DNA from: Rhodococcoides kroppenstedtii
Lineage (GTDB): Bacteria > Actinomycetota > Actinomycetes > Mycobacteriales > Mycobacteriaceae
DNA: 64,000 bases
Assembly (NCBI RefSeq): GCF_900111805.1
Contig: NZ_FOJN01000012.1
Location: 62,001 to 126,000, forward strand
Reading direction: 5' to 3'
A program made the translations under genes and the position numbers. Of this stretch, positions 48,150 through 55,313 are shown piece by piece; position 1 is the stretch's first letter; each line of letters opens with the position of its first letter. Below the pieces are notes generated by a model. The model was not told the origin of the DNA, did no database searches, and was given only the letters and a program-made list of their open reading frames with translations.

Positions 48150-48596
48150 ATGACGACACGACCCGCGGCGGACCACCGGACGTCGGCGCCGCGCACCGTC
48201 ACCCGCGTGCTTCTCGGCGCCTTCCTCACCTTCGCGGGACTGTCGCACCTGTTCTGGGCGCGTGAGGAATTCCGCGCCCAGGTCCCGACGTGGGTACCTC
48301 TCGACGTCGACGCGGTGGTGCTCGCGTCGGGCGTCGTGGAGGTGGTGCTCGGGATCCTCCTGCTGTCCGGGTGGCGACGGACCGTCGTCGGGTGGATCGT
48401 CGCCGCGTTCTTCGTCGCGGTGTTCCCCGGCAACATCTCGCAGTATCTGACCGGCACGGACGCGTTCGGCCTCGACAGCGACAACGCCCGCGCGATCCGA
48501 CTCCTCTTCCAGCCGCTGCTCATCGGCTGGGCGCTGTGGAGTACCGGCGCGTGGGCCGCATGTCGCGACCGCGTTAGGCCATCGCGCGCAGCGTGA
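48150..48596 (+). CDS. DoxX-like membrane protein
   Basis: 148-aa protein with four helices: LLGAFLTFAGLSHLFW near 22, VVLASGVVEVVLGILLLSG, WIVAAFFVAVFPGNISQY, and LLFQPLLIGWALWS. This is the DoxX/DoxD layout, where some members help in thiol or sulfur redox and oxidative stress. TAGGTT 7 nt before the ATG supports a leaderless start. Its 3' end overlaps the convergent macrodomain gene by 23 nt. Confidence 0.78.
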   Translation: MTTRPAADHRTSAPRTVTRVLLGAFLTFAGLSHLFWAREEFRAQVPTWVPLDVDAVVLASGVVEVVLGILLLSGWRRTVVGWIVAAFFVAVFPGNISQYLTGTDAFGLDSDNARAIRLLFQPLLIGWALWSTGAWAACRDRVRPSRAA

Positions 48597-49098
48597 GGTC
48601 TCGGACGGCGGCGGAGAAGGCCACGACGGTGACCACGTCGACGGCCGTGTCGGCGCCGCGGATCGCCCGGATCTGCTCCCGCACGGCCGACTCGACCGGC
48701 CACCCGTAGGCGCCGCCGGAGATCAGCGGGAACGCGACCGACGAGGCTCCCAGCGAGTCGGCCAGGATCAACGACCGCTCGTACGCAGCCCGCAGCAGCG
48801 GCGACCGGTCCTCGCGTGCCGAGTACCGCGGGCCCACGGTGTGGATCACCCAGTGCGCCGGCAGGTGACCCGCCGTCGTGGCGACGGCGGCGCCGACGTC
48901 GAGTCCGTTCGGGAGCGTCGTCGCGCGCAGCAGGCGGCAGGCATCGAGAATCGCCGGCCCACCGGCCCGGTGGATCGCGCCGTCCACCCCGCCGCCGCCG
49001 AGCAGGGTGGAGTTGGCGGCGTTGACCACCACGTCCGCCCGGACCGTGGTGATGTCGCCGAGGACGACGTCGAGTCGCCGGGGTCCCGAGGTGGTCAT
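48574..49098 (-). CDS. macrodomain protein (ADP-ribose / O-acetyl-ADP-ribose hydrolase type)
   Basis: 174-aa single macrodomain. The ADP-ribose site is clear: GDITTVRADVVVNAANS (residues 14-30), GGGGVDGAIHRAGG, and the phosphate loop FPLISGGAYGWPVE near 125. This is the MacroD/YmdB-type pattern, which removes ADP-ribose from acidic residues or deacetylates O-acetyl-ADP-ribose. The ATG overlaps the stop of the ADP-ribosylglycohydrolase gene, so both are made from one message. Confidence 0.9.
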   Translation of the reverse strand: MTTSGPRRLDVVLGDITTVRADVVVNAANSTLLGGGGVDGAIHRAGGPAILDACRLLRATTLPNGLDVGAAVATTAGHLPAHWVIHTVGPRYSAREDRSPLLRAAYERSLILADSLGASSVAFPLISGGAYGWPVESAVREQIRAIRGADTAVDVVTVVAFSAAVRDLTLRAMA

Positions 49099-50042
49099 GA
49101 CGCTCCGTCCGTGAGGGTGTGGGTCAGGGTGATCAGGTCGGCCGCTCGGCGTCCGGGGTACCCGTGCAGCAACTCGATCCACTCCGCCGGGATCGCCGAA
49201 CGCCCCCAGCGAGCGCCGAGCAGGCCACCCGCGATGGCCGCCGTGGTGTCGGTGTCGCCGCCGGCCCGGACGCACTTCTCGAGCGCCCGCGGCAGTTGCC
49301 GCTCGTCCTCCTCCGTCGTGGCGATGGCCCACCACGCGGTCTGCAGGGCGTGGACCACCCACCCGTTGTTCGCGAAGTCCGCCGGCGTTCCGGTTTCCGC
49401 CGCCTCGAGCAGGGGCGACCAGGTGTGCGACAGGGCCGGATCCGCGGACAGGGCGAGGCGGAGGCCGTCGTACGTTCCGTGCAGCACCGCGTGGCGGATG
49501 GCGACGGACCACAGGGCGCACGCTTCCCCGGCCTGTGGATCGGAGTGGGTCAAGGCGCTGATGCGGGTGGCCGCGTCGGCAAGCGCGCGCTCGTCGTGCA
49601 GGAACGCCAGGGCGACGGGCGCCGTTCTCATGAGCGAGCCGTTGCCCCCGGTTCGGCCCGACAGACCCGCGGCCCGCCGAGTCATCGCGTCGGCCGACGG
49701 GTCGCGGTGGGAGAGCACGGCCCGCGTCTGGTTCCCGATGTCCGGCGGCCGTGTGTCGTACCAGGTGACGAAGTTCGCCGCGACGGCGTCGAGCATTGCG
49801 GCGTCGGCACTCCCGGCGGGCGCGTCGGCGTCGCGCAACGCCAGCGCGTCGGCGACGCACAACGCCATCGACGTGTCGTCCGTCCATTCACCGGGCGCCC
49901 AGTCGAACGGCCCGCCCCCGATCATCGCGATCTCCTGATCGGGGGTGGGATACCCGAATTCGTAGCCCGCCCCGAGGGCGTCGCCCGCCGCTGTTCCCAG
50001 CAGGACACCCTCGGCCCGGTCGATCCGATCCGTCGTCAGCAT
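49095..50042 (-). CDS. ADP-ribosylglycohydrolase (DraG/ARH family)
   Basis: 315-aa all-helical enzyme that removes ADP-ribose from modified residues or free conjugates using two metal ions. Metal-binding motifs are WTDDTSMA at 53-60 and GGDTDTTAAIAGGLLGA near 260, plus GTAAGDALGAGYEF near 16. AAAGGGGC lies 7 nt before the ATG. First gene of the pair with the macrodomain, and divergent from an NrtR-type regulator. Confidence 0.92.
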   Translation of the reverse strand: MLTTDRIDRAEGVLLGTAAGDALGAGYEFGYPTPDQEIAMIGGGPFDWAPGEWTDDTSMALCVADALALRDADAPAGSADAAMLDAVAANFVTWYDTRPPDIGNQTRAVLSHRDPSADAMTRRAAGLSGRTGGNGSLMRTAPVALAFLHDERALADAATRISALTHSDPQAGEACALWSVAIRHAVLHGTYDGLRLALSADPALSHTWSPLLEAAETGTPADFANNGWVVHALQTAWWAIATTEEDERQLPRALEKCVRAGGDTDTTAAIAGGLLGARWGRSAIPAEWIELLHGYPGRRAADLITLTHTLTDGAS

Positions 50043-50063
50043 TCCGTGCCCCTTTGCTCGATT

Positions 50064-50094
50064 CTGCGCTAACCATAGATCAACCCTGCGCTAA
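50064..50094. promoter_or_regulatory. direct-repeat operator candidate in the ADP-ribose gene promoter region
   Basis: The nonamer CTGCGCTAA occurs at 50064-50072 and again at 50086-50094, 22 nt apart (about two helical turns), in the 61-nt gap between the divergent regulator and glycohydrolase genes. The second copy runs into the regulator's -10 (TAAGAT, 50092-50097). Likely binding site of the adjacent NrtR-type protein. Confidence 0.5.
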
Positions 50095-50103
50095 GATGCA
50101 AGC

Positions 50104-50763
50104 GTGCCGTCAGACCTCACCGACTTCCCCCGCCCGTCCGTCGCGGTCGACGTCGCCGTGCTCACCGTCACCGACCACGGGCCGGCGGTCGTGACCGTGG
50201 ACTCCCGGTGGGGCGACGCTCTACCCGGCACTTTCCTGCACCCCGGCGAGACCCTGGCCGACGCGGCCGGTCGGGCGCTCCGCACCAAAGCCGGAATCGA
50301 GGGAGTGGCGTTCCACCAGCTCCGCATGTTCGACGCACCGGATCGCGACGATCGCGGATGGGTGCTGTCGATGGCGCACGCCACCGAGGTCGCCGCGACC
50401 ACCCTGCCGCCCGACGGCCGCGCGGTGACCATCGAGCACGGCCGACCCACCGTGCCCATGGCCTTCGACCACGCCGACATGGTCGCCGCCGCCGTCCTGG
50501 ACCTGCGCACGCGCTACGCCGACGCCCCCGACCCGTCGGGCCTGCTCGGGCCGCGATTCACCCTGCTACGCCTCCGTCGCCTCTACGAGATCGTCTTCGA
50601 CCGCACGCTCCCCAAGGACACCTTCCGTCGGCACGCCCTCGGCGCGATCCACGGCACCGGGGAGGTCACCGCGGCCGACGGCGGCCGGCCGGCCGAGCTC
50701 TACGAGCGCCTCCCGGGCGCGTCGTTTCCGAGAACAATGGCCGCACTCCTCGGCGGCCGATAA
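50104..50763 (+). CDS. NrtR-type regulator (inactive Nudix domain plus winged helix)
   Basis: 219-aa protein: a Nudix domain (residues 11-140) followed by a winged-helix segment (FTLLRLRRLYEIVFDRTLPKDTFRRH). The Nudix box keeps E49, R57, G64 and I65 but has A58, T61 and K62 where catalytic glutamates belong, so it should bind rather than cleave ADP-ribose-like ligands, as in NrtR repressors of NAD metabolism. TAAGAT 6 nt before the GTG indicates leaderless mRNA and autoregulation through the CTGCGCTAA repeats. NrtR regulons usually contain NAD genes; here the neighbours are ADP-ribose hydrolases. Confidence 0.82.
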   Translation: MPSDLTDFPRPSVAVDVAVLTVTDHGPAVVTVDSRWGDALPGTFLHPGETLADAAGRALRTKAGIEGVAFHQLRMFDAPDRDDRGWVLSMAHATEVAATTLPPDGRAVTIEHGRPTVPMAFDHADMVAAAVLDLRTRYADAPDPSGLLGPRFTLLRLRRLYEIVFDRTLPKDTFRRHALGAIHGTGEVTAADGGRPAELYERLPGASFPRTMAALLGGR

Positions 50764-50793
50764 CGACGGCCGCACTCCTCCGCAGCCGAGTCG

Positions 50794-51831
50794 TCAGCGC
50801 GGAACGGCGCTCACGGTGAACGGCTCCACCGGCTCGCCGCCCCGCTTGTCGAACTGGCTGTTCACCACCAGCAGCCGGTCGTCCACGGCCGCCGCGGTCG
50901 TGGGGTAGGCGAAGCTCGGGTCGCGGATCTCCCCGGTGACCCGGCCCGAGCGGCCGTCGTCGGACAGGTCGACGCGAGCGATCAGGCCGTCCCGGTTCCG
51001 CACCACGTACAGCGTGTCGTCGTCGTACTCGAGACCGTCGCCGTTCTGCACGGTCGCGCCCCCGAGGTCGACCTGCGTCACCTCGCGGGAGTCCTCGTCG
51101 ACGCGGTACAGGTTGCCGGTGGAGGACTGCACGATCACCAGAGCGTCGTCGTCGACCTCGACGATGCCGTTCGCATTGAAGCCCTCGCCGTACACGAAGG
51201 GCGTGCCGTCGAAGTTCACCGCCGGCTCGAGCTGCCCGTCGCCCTGCGCGCCGGGCGGCACGCGCCACAGCACCGGGCTACGCGAATCGGTCACGTAGGC
51301 CTCGCCGTCGTCACCCACCACGACGTCGTTGAGGAACGTGGCGTCCGCGCCGAGACCGTTGGTCAGGGTCGCCCGGAGCTCGCCGGTTTCCGCATCGTGA
51401 ACCCACACTCGACCGGTCGCACCGCCGGCGATCACCAGGACGCCGGACTCGTCGTCGTCCCCGTCCTCGACGTCCAGCCCGGCGGCACCCGTGCGTCCGT
51501 TCTCCCCGGCCGCCAGGAACGGCCGAACCTCCGGATCGCCGACGGTGCCGCGGAACACCGCCCCGTCGGACGTCGACGTCACCCAGAACGAGTCGTCGTC
51601 GGCGGTGATCCCCTCCGGGAAGACGCCCGTTCCCGGCAGCCGGTACACGAACGCCGACGACGCCGACTCGGGTGACGCCGTGGCGGACTGCGCCGTGGAC
51701 GAGACCACGGACCCGATCGACGACGCCGCCGGGTCGGCCGTGGGCTGCCCGTCCTCCGTCGACGAGCATCCGGACAGAACGAGGGCGAGAACGCCGGCGG
51801 ACACGGCCACGGGAGCGCGAAATCGAGACAT
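50794..51831 (-). CDS. beta-propeller lipoprotein (SMP-30/NHL-like)
   Basis: 345-aa lipoprotein: signal peptide with lipobox LSGC (Cys22), a Ser/Ala linker to about 60, then six beta-propeller blades with repeats such as FPEGITADDDSFWVTSTSDG, TFLNDVVVGDDGEAYVTDS, and GDGLEYDDDTLYVV. It resembles SMP-30/gluconolactonase-like proteins, but no metal ligands can be fixed, so a binding role is equally possible. The ATG at 51831 is chosen for the signal peptide; CACTCT lies 6 nt before it. Confidence 0.8.
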   Translation of the reverse strand: MSRFRAPVAVSAGVLALVLSGCSSTEDGQPTADPAASSIGSVVSSTAQSATASPESASSAFVYRLPGTGVFPEGITADDDSFWVTSTSDGAVFRGTVGDPEVRPFLAAGENGRTGAAGLDVEDGDDDESGVLVIAGGATGRVWVHDAETGELRATLTNGLGADATFLNDVVVGDDGEAYVTDSRSPVLWRVPPGAQGDGQLEPAVNFDGTPFVYGEGFNANGIVEVDDDALVIVQSSTGNLYRVDEDSREVTQVDLGGATVQNGDGLEYDDDTLYVVRNRDGLIARVDLSDDGRSGRVTGEIRDPSFAYPTTAAAVDDRLLVVNSQFDKRGGEPVEPFTVSAVPR

Positions 51832-51977
51832 GATCCGAGAGTGCCCGATTTGTCGTGTCACGACACAGGTCGGCGTTTCGCGTCCGCTCCCCTCCCCCGG
51901 TGACCTACGGTCGTCGAGTCCAGCTGTCGGGGCCCGACCCTGCCGGCCCGTCCGGCTGCACGCACCACGGAGGATGC

Positions 51978-52415
51978 ATGCCCGTCATCACTCGCGAGGT
52001 CGAGATCGCGGTGTCCGCGGCCGACGCCTTCGCCTACCTGTCCGATCACGCGAACGTGCCGCACTGGATGTTCGGCGTCACCTCGTTCGACCCGGTCCGG
52101 CCGGTGACCAGGGACGTGGGCGACCGGTTCGACGCGGTGATGAAGCTCGGCCCGAAGACCCTGACGTCCACGCTCGACGTGGTCGAGTGGGTGGAGAACG
52201 AGGTCTTCGCGCTGCAGTCCGTGGCCGGGTTCGAGACGAGTTCGCGGTGGCGCGTGACCCCGATCGACGACGACCGGTGCCGCGCCGACGTCGAGTTCGG
52301 CTACGAGTTCCCCGGCGGGCTCACCGGTCGAGCGCTGGCCAAGATCGTCGAGCCGTTCATCGGCCAGGGTGTGGCCATGACCGATCGGAACATCCGCCAG
52401 CGCCTCGAGGTGTAG
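51978..52415 (+). CDS. SRPBCC-family protein
   Basis: 145-aa SRPBCC protein: VITREVEIAVSAADAFAYLSD at the start, HWMFGVTSFDPV, and a final amphipathic helix (GRALAKIVEPFIGQGV) closing the ligand pocket. GGAGGA lies just before the ATG at 51978 and decides the start; the frame is open further upstream. Function beyond lipid or small hydrophobic ligand binding is unknown. Confidence 0.8.
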   Translation: MPVITREVEIAVSAADAFAYLSDHANVPHWMFGVTSFDPVRPVTRDVGDRFDAVMKLGPKTLTSTLDVVEWVENEVFALQSVAGFETSSRWRVTPIDDDRCRADVEFGYEFPGGLTGRALAKIVEPFIGQGVAMTDRNIRQRLEV

Positions 52416-52433
52416 CCGCGTCGGGCCGTCAGA

Positions 52434-52447
52434 GCGTCTCGAGACGC
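52434..52447. terminator. palindrome between convergent genes
   Basis: Perfect 14-bp palindrome GCGTCTCGAGACGC, located between the SRPBCC stop and the convergent RidA stop. A likely weak bidirectional terminator. Confidence 0.4.
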
Positions 52448-52453
52448 ACCGCG

Positions 52454-52915
52454 TCAGAGAATCGCCACCGCGTCGATCTCCACCAGCATCTCCTCGCGCG
52501 GCAGTCCGGTGAAGACGGTGGTGCGGCTGGGCAGGACGTCGCCACGCGTGTGCTCGAGCACGAAGGCGCCGTAGGCGTCGTTCATGATCGCGAAGTCCTC
52601 GCGCTTGGTGAGGTAGACGCGGAGCGTCACCACGTCGTCGAAGGTGGCGCCGGACGCCTCGACGATGGACTTGACGTTGGTCAGGGTGCGGGTGGTCTGC
52701 GCGGCGACGTCGCCGGGGTACAGGTACTCGTTGGTCTCGGGGTCCACCGGACCCTGGCCGGAGACCTGCACGAAGTTGCCCTTACGGACGCCCTGGGAGA
52801 ACGTGTGCGCGGGGGCGGGCGCGTCGGTGACCCGGCCTGCATCACCGGTCGCCGTCTGTCCGCCGCTCGAGGGACAGACGGCGACCTCGTCCGTGTGGTT
52901 GCATTCGCTCAGCAC
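52454..52915 (-). CDS. RidA-family protein (enamine/imine deaminase)
   Basis: RidA core of about 115 aa: GVRKGNFVQVSGQGPVDP, the subunit-interface NVKSIVEASGATFDDVV, and a C-terminal FTGLPREEMLVEIDAVAIL stretch. RidA proteins clear reactive 2-aminoacrylate and related enamines. The start is a puzzle: no ATG, GTG or TTG lies just before the core. The nearest in-frame starts (GTG at 52915, ATG at 52963) add about 38-54 residues unlike other RidA proteins, partly encoded by a perfect 15-bp inverted repeat at 52847-52886. Confidence 0.75.
   Translation of the reverse strand: MLSECNHTDEVAVCPSSGGQTATGDAGRVTDAPAPAHTFSQGVRKGNFVQVSGQGPVDPETNEYLYPGDVAAQTTRTLTNVKSIVEASGATFDDVVTLRVYLTKREDFAIMNDAYGAFVLEHTRGDVLPSRTTVFTGLPREEMLVEIDAVAIL
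52847..52886. repeat. perfect 15-bp inverted repeat at the RidA 5' end
   Basis: Left arm GGTCGCCGTCTGTCC (52847-52861), 10-nt loop, right arm GGACAGACGGCGACC (52872-52886). It falls within the N-terminal extension of the RidA reading frame. Confidence 0.9.
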
Positions 52916-53024
52916 CTTCTCCCGCAGTGCCCCCAGAAATGGGGTCTGTCGCGGTCCCCGCATCGGAACATACGGTCGGTCCGGCGGTCGATCGACGCCG
53001 CAGGAACGGCCCGGGGGGAAACGG

Positions 53025-53276
53025 ATGCAGACGCTGATGGACGAGAAGGTGCGCCCGGCGCTCAGTGCGCGGGAGGTCGAGGTCCTCCTGGCCTGGATCG
53101 TGCGCGATTCCAAGGACGACGTTGCACGGTCGCTCTACATCTCCCCCGCCACTGTCGGCACCCACATCGCCCGCGTCCGGGACAAGTACGAGGCCGTCGG
53201 CCGGTCGGCCAAGTCCAAAGCCGCGCTGGTGGCACGGGCCCTGCAGGACGGCTACATCACCCTCGACGAGCTCTGA
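53025..53276 (+). CDS. orphan LuxR/GerE DNA-binding domain protein
   Basis: 83-aa protein made almost only of the LuxR-type helix-turn-helix: LSAREVEVLLAWIVRDSKDDVARSLYIS, then PATVGTHIARVRDKYEAVGR as recognition helix region. There is no receiver or ligand domain. GGGGGGAAACGG lies before the ATG at 53025. It could act as a small constitutive activator/repressor or co-regulator; targets unknown. It is divergent from RidA. Confidence 0.85.
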   Translation: MQTLMDEKVRPALSAREVEVLLAWIVRDSKDDVARSLYISPATVGTHIARVRDKYEAVGRSAKSKAALVARALQDGYITLDEL

Positions 53277-53279
53277 CGG

Positions 53280-53471
53280 CCCCTCCCCACCCGATCCGCG
53301 CGACCTCCAGGGATCCGCGTCTGCTGCAACCGCAGCGGATCGCTGGAACAGAAGCGGATCGGGCGGTGGGCCCGTGGCCGGTCCCCGCCCCTCCCCACCC
53401 GATCCGCGCGACCTCCAGGGATCCGCGCCTGCTGCAACCGCAGCGGATCGCTGGAACAGGAGCGGATCGGG
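53280..53471. repeat. 108-nt direct repeat with nested palindromes
   Basis: Two near-identical copies begin at 53280 and 53388. Each has an outer inverted repeat (CCCGATCCGC with GCGGATCGGG) enclosing a second one (GGATCCGC/GCGGATC with CTGC/GCAG). It fills the space between the convergent LuxR-domain and DeoR-family genes and may act as a double terminator or be a REP-like element. Confidence 0.85.
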
Positions 53472-53475
53472 GTGG

Positions 53476-54255
53476 TCAGGCCGGCGCCTGCACCCGCACG
53501 ACGACGATGCCGGCGTCCTCGAAGGGCGCGGTGTCGGCCTCGGTTGCGGTCGCGTCGGTCACCAACGTCACCCCGGCCGGCAACGGCGCCCAGGCGTGGA
53601 ACGGCCGTCGTCCGAGCTTCGCGGCGTGCGCCAGCACGTAGATGCTGCCGGCGCGATCCATCATCAGTTCCTTCAGCCGGGTCTGCTCGATCTCTGCCTC
53701 GCAGATCCCCCGATCCGCCGTCACCGCGTCCGCCCCGAGGAACGCGCGGTCGTAGGACACCCGCGCGAGGGACGCCTCGGCGAGCGGACCGACGAAACCC
53801 TGGGACAGATGCCGCAGCGTTCCCCCGAGACACTCGACCCGCACGTCGTCGGCGTCCGCCAGCGATTCCAGTGCCGTGAGGCCGGCCGTGATCACGGTCA
53901 GGCGAGGGCAGTCCCGCAGGAACTCCCCCATCGCCCCCACGGTGGTGCCGGCGTCCAGCAGTACCGTCTCACCCGGGTGCACCTCGCCCGCAGCCCATTT
54001 CGCGATAGCCCGCTTGGCGTCGAACCCCTCCACCGCACGCTGGCGGATCGAGGACTCCGGATGCGGATCGAGCGCGATGGCGCCGCCGTAGGTGCGCGCG
54101 AGCAGACCCCGCGTCGTCAGGTGGGACAGGTCCCGGCGGATGGTCGACGCGGTCACGCCGAACTGCGCCGAGAGCTCGTCGACGCTCGCCAGACCACTGG
54201 TCTTGGCCAGTCGCACGATCTCCGCGCGCCGCACCTCCGACTCCCGCACCGCCAC
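53476..54255 (-). CDS. DeoR/GlpR-family transcriptional repressor
   Basis: 259-aa DeoR-type regulator: helix-turn-helix SVDELSAQFGVTASTIRRDL at about 24-43 with the conserved LLARTYGGA turn, then a sugar-phosphate-binding DeoR C-terminal domain (TVLLDAGTTVGAMGEFL near 95, AFLGADAVT near 165). AAGGAGG precedes the GTG at 54255. It is the last gene of the operon kinase-PdxA-regulator, so it likely controls itself through the palindromes at 56437-56485 and also those at 60020-60067. Ligand probably a phosphorylated intermediate of the pathway. Confidence 0.88.
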   Translation of the reverse strand: MAVRESEVRRAEIVRLAKTSGLASVDELSAQFGVTASTIRRDLSHLTTRGLLARTYGGAIALDPHPESSIRQRAVEGFDAKRAIAKWAAGEVHPGETVLLDAGTTVGAMGEFLRDCPRLTVITAGLTALESLADADDVRVECLGGTLRHLSQGFVGPLAEASLARVSYDRAFLGADAVTADRGICEAEIEQTRLKELMMDRAGSIYVLAHAAKLGRRPFHAWAPLPAGVTLVTDATATEADTAPFEDAGIVVVRVQAPA

Positions 54256-54281
54256 CGGTCCTCCTTCGCTCCGACCCGAAC

Positions 54282-55304
54282 CTAGCCGACGGAGGTGGTG
54301 CTGGTCGCGAGTTCGGCCGCCTGCCGGAGCGCTTCGACCATGCTGCCGGATTCGGCGATGCCCTTGCCGGCGATGTCGAAGGCCGTGCCGTGGTCGACGG
54401 AGGTTCGGATGACGGGCAGGCCGACCGTGATGTTCACGCCCGCTTCGATTCCCAGCACCTTCACCGGACCGTGCCCCTGGTCGTGGTACATCGCGACGAT
54501 GAGGTCGTAGTCGCCGCGCCCGGCGAGGAAGAACGCGGTGTCGGCGGGCAGCGGGCCCACGGCGTCGATGCCGTCCGCACGCAGAACCTCCACGGCCGGA
54601 ACGATCTTCAGGTCCTCCTCGCCGTAGCCGAACAGTCCGTTCTCCCCGGCGTGGGGATTGATGCCGCAGAGACCGATCTTCGGGTTCGGCGTGCCCGACC
54701 GCACCAGGGCGTCGTGCCCCCGTCGCACCGTCCGCTCCACCAGGCCCGGCTCGATCTTCGCCACCGCGTCGAGCAGGCCGATGTGGGTGGTCACGTGAAT
54801 GACCTTGAGCTTCGGCGTCGAGAGCATCATCGACACCTCCTCGGTGCCCGTGAGATGCGCGAGCAGCTCGGTGTGACCCGGGAAGACGTGTCCGGCGGCG
54901 TGCAGTGCCTCTTTGTTGAGGGGTGCCGTGCAGATGGCCTGGACCTCGCCGGCCACCGCGAGCTCGCTGGCGACGCGGATGTACTCGTAGGCGGCGTGAC
55001 CGGCCACGGACGACAGCTCACCCCAGGGCAGGTCGGCCGGGATCAGACCCAGATCGACCACGTTGATCCGCCCCGGCCGGAACTCGGCGTCGCGGACGTG
55101 GTCGACGGCGACGACGTCGCACGTAACACCGAGAATCTCTGCGGCGGAACGCAACCGGGCCACGTCGCCGATGACGACGGGCCGGCACCACGCGGCGACC
55201 CGCTCGTCGAGGACGGCGGGCACGATGACCTCGGGCCCGATACCGGCCGCGTCGCCCATGGTGAGGGCGACGACCGGGAGGTCGAGGGTGGGAGTGGACG
55301 TCAT
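54282..55304 (-). CDS. PdxA2-type 4-phospho-acid-sugar dehydrogenase
   Basis: 340-aa PdxA-family oxidative decarboxylase. Zinc ligands appear in FPGHTELLAHLTG near 140, CGINPHAGENG near 215 and MYHDQGHGPVKVLG near 270. Housekeeping PdxA makes vitamin B6 precursors, but PdxA2 paralogues next to DUF1537 kinases convert D-threonate- or D-erythronate-type 4-phosphates to dihydroxyacetone phosphate and CO2. The kinase 9 nt upstream and the DeoR gene downstream make the catabolic role far more likely. Confidence 0.9.
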   Translation of the reverse strand: MTSTPTLDLPVVALTMGDAAGIGPEVIVPAVLDERVAAWCRPVVIGDVARLRSAAEILGVTCDVVAVDHVRDAEFRPGRINVVDLGLIPADLPWGELSSVAGHAAYEYIRVASELAVAGEVQAICTAPLNKEALHAAGHVFPGHTELLAHLTGTEEVSMMLSTPKLKVIHVTTHIGLLDAVAKIEPGLVERTVRRGHDALVRSGTPNPKIGLCGINPHAGENGLFGYGEEDLKIVPAVEVLRADGIDAVGPLPADTAFFLAGRGDYDLIVAMYHDQGHGPVKVLGIEAGVNITVGLPVIRTSVDHGTAFDIAGKGIAESGSMVEALRQAAELATSTTSVG

Positions 55305-55313
55305 GGTGGGTCC

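Noticed and set aside
53280-53471. Direct repeats considered as insertion-sequence ends or attachment sites
   Set aside because: No transposase, integrase or target duplication nearby.
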